A DNA stretch of 64,000 nt from assembly GCA_019750135.1 (NCBI GenBank), contig JAIEOV010000083.1, positions 16,461 to 80,460 of the forward strand, given 5' to 3'. Positions 61,660-64,000 of the stretch are shown here, one piece after another; the stretch's first letter is position 1; each line of letters opens with the position of its first letter. Below the pieces are notes generated by a model. That model did no database searches and was not told where the DNA came from. It worked only from the letters and a program-made list of their open reading frames with translations. A program made the position numbers and the translations under genes. Origin of the DNA: Reyranella sp. Its GTDB lineage: Bacteria > Pseudomonadota > Alphaproteobacteria > Reyranellales > Reyranellaceae.

Positions 61660-61663
61660 GTGA

Positions 61664-61918
61664 TCAGTTCGGCAGGCTCGTATCGATGTGCTCGAACGCG
61701 GCGACGCCGGACGTCAGCGTCGTCGCGCGCTCCTCGACCAGGAGCTGGGTCACGGCGAGGAAGTGGACGAGCTCGTTGTCGCCGAGCTTCTCGGCCTGCC
61801 CGATCAGCTCGCGCACGCCGTGCCAGACGCGGAACAGCGCCGCCGCTTTCTTCTTTCCGGATAATGGTTGGCGGCCGCGCCGCCGCCGAACATTGGGTTC
61901 AAGGACGATCTCGACCAA
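61664..61918 (-). CDS. Small hypothetical protein
   Basis: 84 residues from a TTG at 61918, which has GGGGGAA upstream; a longer frame from 61948 is possible. The N-terminus is basic (RRRRGRQPLSGKKKAAALFR), then a helical, Val/Leu/Ala/Glu-rich part to TSLPN. No family recognised, no signal peptide or membrane segment. It is convergent with the transporter operon, across repeat E. Confidence 0.5.
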   Translation of the reverse strand: MVEIVLEPNVRRRRGRQPLSGKKKAAALFRVWHGVRELIGQAEKLGDNELVHFLAVTQLLVEERATTLTSGVAAFEHIDTSLPN

Positions 61919-62140
61919 CTGATTCCCCCCTGTTTTTCGCCACCGCACCCGCCCGCCGGCCTTCGCCGGCGGACGGGTGGGCGCGACAGGCGTCGCGTCA
62001 CCCCAGCTGGACCGCCGGCCGGCCGTTCTCCCCCGAGTAACGGCTGACAGTCAGACGATCCTACACGACACCAAGAGGAGGTGTCCTCTAGCCTTTAGGA
62101 GCAGGAGAATCTTGCTCGCCCCGGGCACATTCCGCCCGGT

Positions 62141-62707
62141 TCAGTTGGATGCGGTCCCCAGCGGCAGGCCCGAGGCGTCGAGCTGGCCTTCGCGGCGCAG
62201 CACGACCGATTCAGGCGCCTCGACCTCCGGCAGCGGCTTGTTGGGATCCACCGCCCGCACGACCGCCACGATGCGCTTGTCGCCCGAGCTCGCCTCCTCG
62301 GCGACCAGCCGGCGCCAGCCCTGCTTTTCCCAGTACTTGATGTCCGTCGGCAGGACCTGGGCATAGAGCATGTTGCAGCCCCGGCTTTCGGCCAGCTTGC
62401 GGGCGCGCTCGAGCAGGAGCTGGCCGATATTGTGGCCGCGGAAGCGCTGGATGACGGCCAGCCGCTCGGGCATGGCGAAGGACTGGAACCAGCGGACGCG
62501 CAGTGTGCCCACCGGCTCCTCGCCGACATAGGCGATGATGTGGGTGGCGCCGAAATCATGGCCGTCGAACTCTTCCGAGTACGGCACGTCGAGCTCGCCG
62601 ATGAAGCAGGCGGCGCGCACCGCGAAGGCCTGCAGCGAGTCTTCCATCCTCATGGCGAGCTTGGTCGTGACCGTCTCGCCGCCAATCGATAATGCCATAG
62701 CACTCAT
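62141..62707 (-). CDS. GNAT acetyltransferase-like protein
   Basis: 188 residues from the ATG at 62707, with GGGGGAG upstream. It has the GNAT core: VGTLRVRWFQSFAMPERLAV strand, a QRFRGHNIGQLLLERA loop that matches the R/Q-x-x-G-x-G/A acetyl-CoA-binding motif, and YWEKQGWRR near the end. Substrate unknown. Its start lies 13 bases after the end of the paralogous gene. Confidence 0.82.
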   Translation of the reverse strand: MSAMALSIGGETVTTKLAMRMEDSLQAFAVRAACFIGELDVPYSEEFDGHDFGATHIIAYVGEEPVGTLRVRWFQSFAMPERLAVIQRFRGHNIGQLLLERARKLAESRGCNMLYAQVLPTDIKYWEKQGWRRLVAEEASSGDKRIVAVVRAVDPNKPLPEVEAPESVVLRREGQLDASGLPLGTASN

Positions 62708-62720
62708 CTCTCTCCCCCTT

Positions 62721-63341
62721 CTAATTCGCGCGACGCTCGGTCCATTCCGCATGCGGATTGGACGCCCCTCGTTTCGCCGAGTCTTCCAAAATGCCGGGCA
62801 TGTCCAGCTGATCCTCCGGCCGGTTCAGCACCATCGGATCGGTGGCCACGGTCGGCATGGTCCTCTCATCGACCTCGAGGTCGCAGTAGAAGGCACCGTA
62901 TTCGTGATCCGAGAAATGGAAGATCTTGTCGTCGACCTGCTTGAATCCCATGCGTTCGAAGATCGGCCACAGCCGGTGCTGGGCATGCAGGTAGGCTTTG
63001 CGATATCCCTTCTTGCGGCAGAAATCGCGCGCCCAGTTCACGAACGGAATGAACAGGCCGTACGAGCGATAGCGTTTCAGGATGATGGCCCGCTCGAGCT
63101 TGGCGAAAGACGCGAACCAGCGCACCCGCATCGACGCCGCGGGCTCGCCGTCGACGTAGAGCATCAGGTGGCTCGCGGTGTAGTCGTTGCCGTCGAACTC
63201 TTCCCAGTACGGACAGTGCTGCTCGCCCATGAAGACGGCAGCCCGCAACATGTAGCACTGCATCAGCTCGTCCGACGTCGTCGCGAGCTTGATGGTCACG
63301 ACAGGACGATTAGACGTCGCTGTCGTCTTCGGTTCGGTCAT
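62721..63341 (-). CDS. GNAT acetyltransferase-like protein, paralogue of the neighbour
   Basis: 206 residues. It matches the next gene in layout (RAAVFMGEQHCPYWEEFDGNDY versus the neighbour's RAACFIGELDVPYSEEFDGHDF; AASMRVRWFASFAKLERA). The acetyl-CoA loop of its paralogue (RFRGHNIG) is replaced by KRYRSYGLF, so CoA binding may be altered. It follows the adenylyltransferase-like gene by one base. Confidence 0.8.
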   Translation of the reverse strand: MTEPKTTATSNRPVVTIKLATTSDELMQCYMLRAAVFMGEQHCPYWEEFDGNDYTASHLMLYVDGEPAASMRVRWFASFAKLERAIILKRYRSYGLFIPFVNWARDFCRKKGYRKAYLHAQHRLWPIFERMGFKQVDDKIFHFSDHEYGAFYCDLEVDERTMPTVATDPMVLNRPEDQLDMPGILEDSAKRGASNPHAEWTERRAN

Positions 63342-63342
63342 C

Positions 63343-64000
63343 CTAGGCCCCCTCTGTAAGTACTCCGTTGTCGTTCCGGAAGCGGCGGCCCCCAGCCGTC
63401 ACCACCGGAAGGTTCCGTGAAATCTGCGAAAGTGCGTCGGACACGGCCGGCGAGGTCATGCCCTTGGCGCCCTTGCGGATCGCGGTCGCCGAAACCTCGT
63501 CGCGGCGCAGGATGCGCCAGGGATAGATCCAGCCGCATTCGTCGCTGATCTGGCGGACCAGCATGCCGCCGAAATCCGTGCCGTGCAGCGTATGCAGTCG
63601 CGCGCCGGGATAGCGGCGCTTGATCTCGCCGATCACACCCTGGAAGCCCTTGGTGTTGTAGACCTCGGGGTAGTAGGCCACTTCCACCCTGTTCGAGAGG
63701 CCCGCTTCCTTCAGCGCCAGCTCGATCAGCGCCTTGCGCGTCTCCGGCGGCAGGAACTTGTTGCCGGTGGGAAAATAATCGACGTTGGAATCGGCCTTGT
63801 CGGTCTTCTCGTAGATCTGGAAGCCGTCGTCCAGACGGCCGACCCGGATCTCGCCCTTGCGGAACGCGTCGGCATGCAGGCGCGGGATCAGCGTGGGGTG
63901 GATGATGATGTGGTCGAGCTGTCGCTCCTCGAGCGCGCGCCGCAGGATCATCAGATGCGAATTGTGGAAGGGATTGAACGTCCCGAAGAAGAACCCGACG
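63343..64000 (-). CDS. Nucleotidyltransferase-like protein of the NadD/cytidylyltransferase type (5' end outside window)
   Basis: The frame runs off the window end; the visible part is about 218 residues. Reading upstream of the first in-window ATG (63951) gives GFFFGTFNPFHNSHL, which holds the nucleotide-binding HxGH-type motif in variant form (FHNSH). The C-terminal half has an IRKGAKGMTSPAVSDALS region resembling the ISSTxIR motif. It would join a nucleotide to a phosphorylated acceptor; NadD (nicotinate mononucleotide) is one possibility but the variant motif argues for another acceptor. Starts an operon with two GNAT genes. Confidence 0.72.
   Translation of the reverse strand, partial: VGFFFGTFNPFHNSHLMILRRALEERQLDHIIIHPTLIPRLHADAFRKGEIRVGRLDDGFQIYEKTDKADSNVDYFPTGNKFLPPETRKALIELALKEAGLSNRVEVAYYPEVYNTKGFQGVIGEIKRRYPGARLHTLHGTDFGGMLVRQISDECGWIYPWRILRRDEVSATAIRKGAKGMTSPAVSDALSQISRNLPVVTAGGRRFRNDNGVLTEGA

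Overview
The window is GC-rich DNA with overlapping operons, many GTG and TTG starts, and a gene set typical of an alphaproteobacterium: respiratory formate dehydrogenase, FecR-domain exported proteins, DUF992, YgfZ and peptide ABC transporters. Coding on the wrong strand of palindromic repeats gives read-through peptides of a type I associate with Reyranella-like genomes, but that genus guess is weak. No rRNA, CRISPR array or intact mobile element was seen.

Region 1 (1-7.6 kb) holds the end of an outer-membrane protein, a large FecR-domain surface protein, a molybdenum/formate dehydrogenase accessory operon (two uncharacterised genes, fdhD, mobB), a DUF992 protein, a divergent pair of paralogous small lipoproteins and a methyltransferase-like protein.

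Region 2 (7.6-20.9 kb) is the most striking part: a selenium island. On the minus strand it runs from a selenocysteine-containing formate dehydrogenase (fdhA with in-frame UGA and a SECIS-like hairpin, then fdhB, fdhC, fdhE) through a 43-residue pilin-like peptide to selA, a Sel1-repeat gene, selB and tRNA-Sec, so the enzyme lies beside the machinery that decodes its UGA. Upstream of fdhA, past a lone phage-type helix-turn-helix gene, lie divergent senB and senA homologues (selenosugar synthase and selenoneine synthase), whose start codons overlap. The island therefore combines selenoprotein synthesis with apparent selenoneine synthesis. Selenophosphate synthetase (selD/senC) is not in the window.

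Region 3 (20.9-34.3 kb) carries an orphan MazE antitoxin, a MORN-repeat protein, an SGNH-like membrane protein, a HbpS/GlcG-type protein, a repeat-filled spacer, an ABC importer with fused permease, the 5-oxoprolinase genes pxpA and pxpBC (divergent), a decayed dioxygenase beta subunit, a winged-helix/TPR regulator, a thioredoxin-like protein and an acyl-CoA carboxylase subunit.

Region 4 (34.3-53.4 kb) has two tandem paralogous polytopic membrane proteins, a methyltransferase, a sugar epimerase-type dehydrogenase, a KefB-type antiporter, an EEP-family phosphatase, a cardiolipin synthase, an aminotransferase, a frameshifted lipoprotein, an acuI-type reductase, a sulfotransferase with cysD and cysNC (PAPS supply and use), an output-less sensor, ygfZ and a second FecR protein.

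Region 5 (53.5-64 kb) is a gamma-glutamyltransferase/DUF1028/oligopeptide ABC transporter operon, then a small unknown gene and a minus-strand run of an adenylyltransferase-like gene (cut by the window end) and two paralogous GNAT proteins. A family of palindromic repeats, most with the centre CATCATGATCATGA, sits between genes at five places from 34 to 62 kb.
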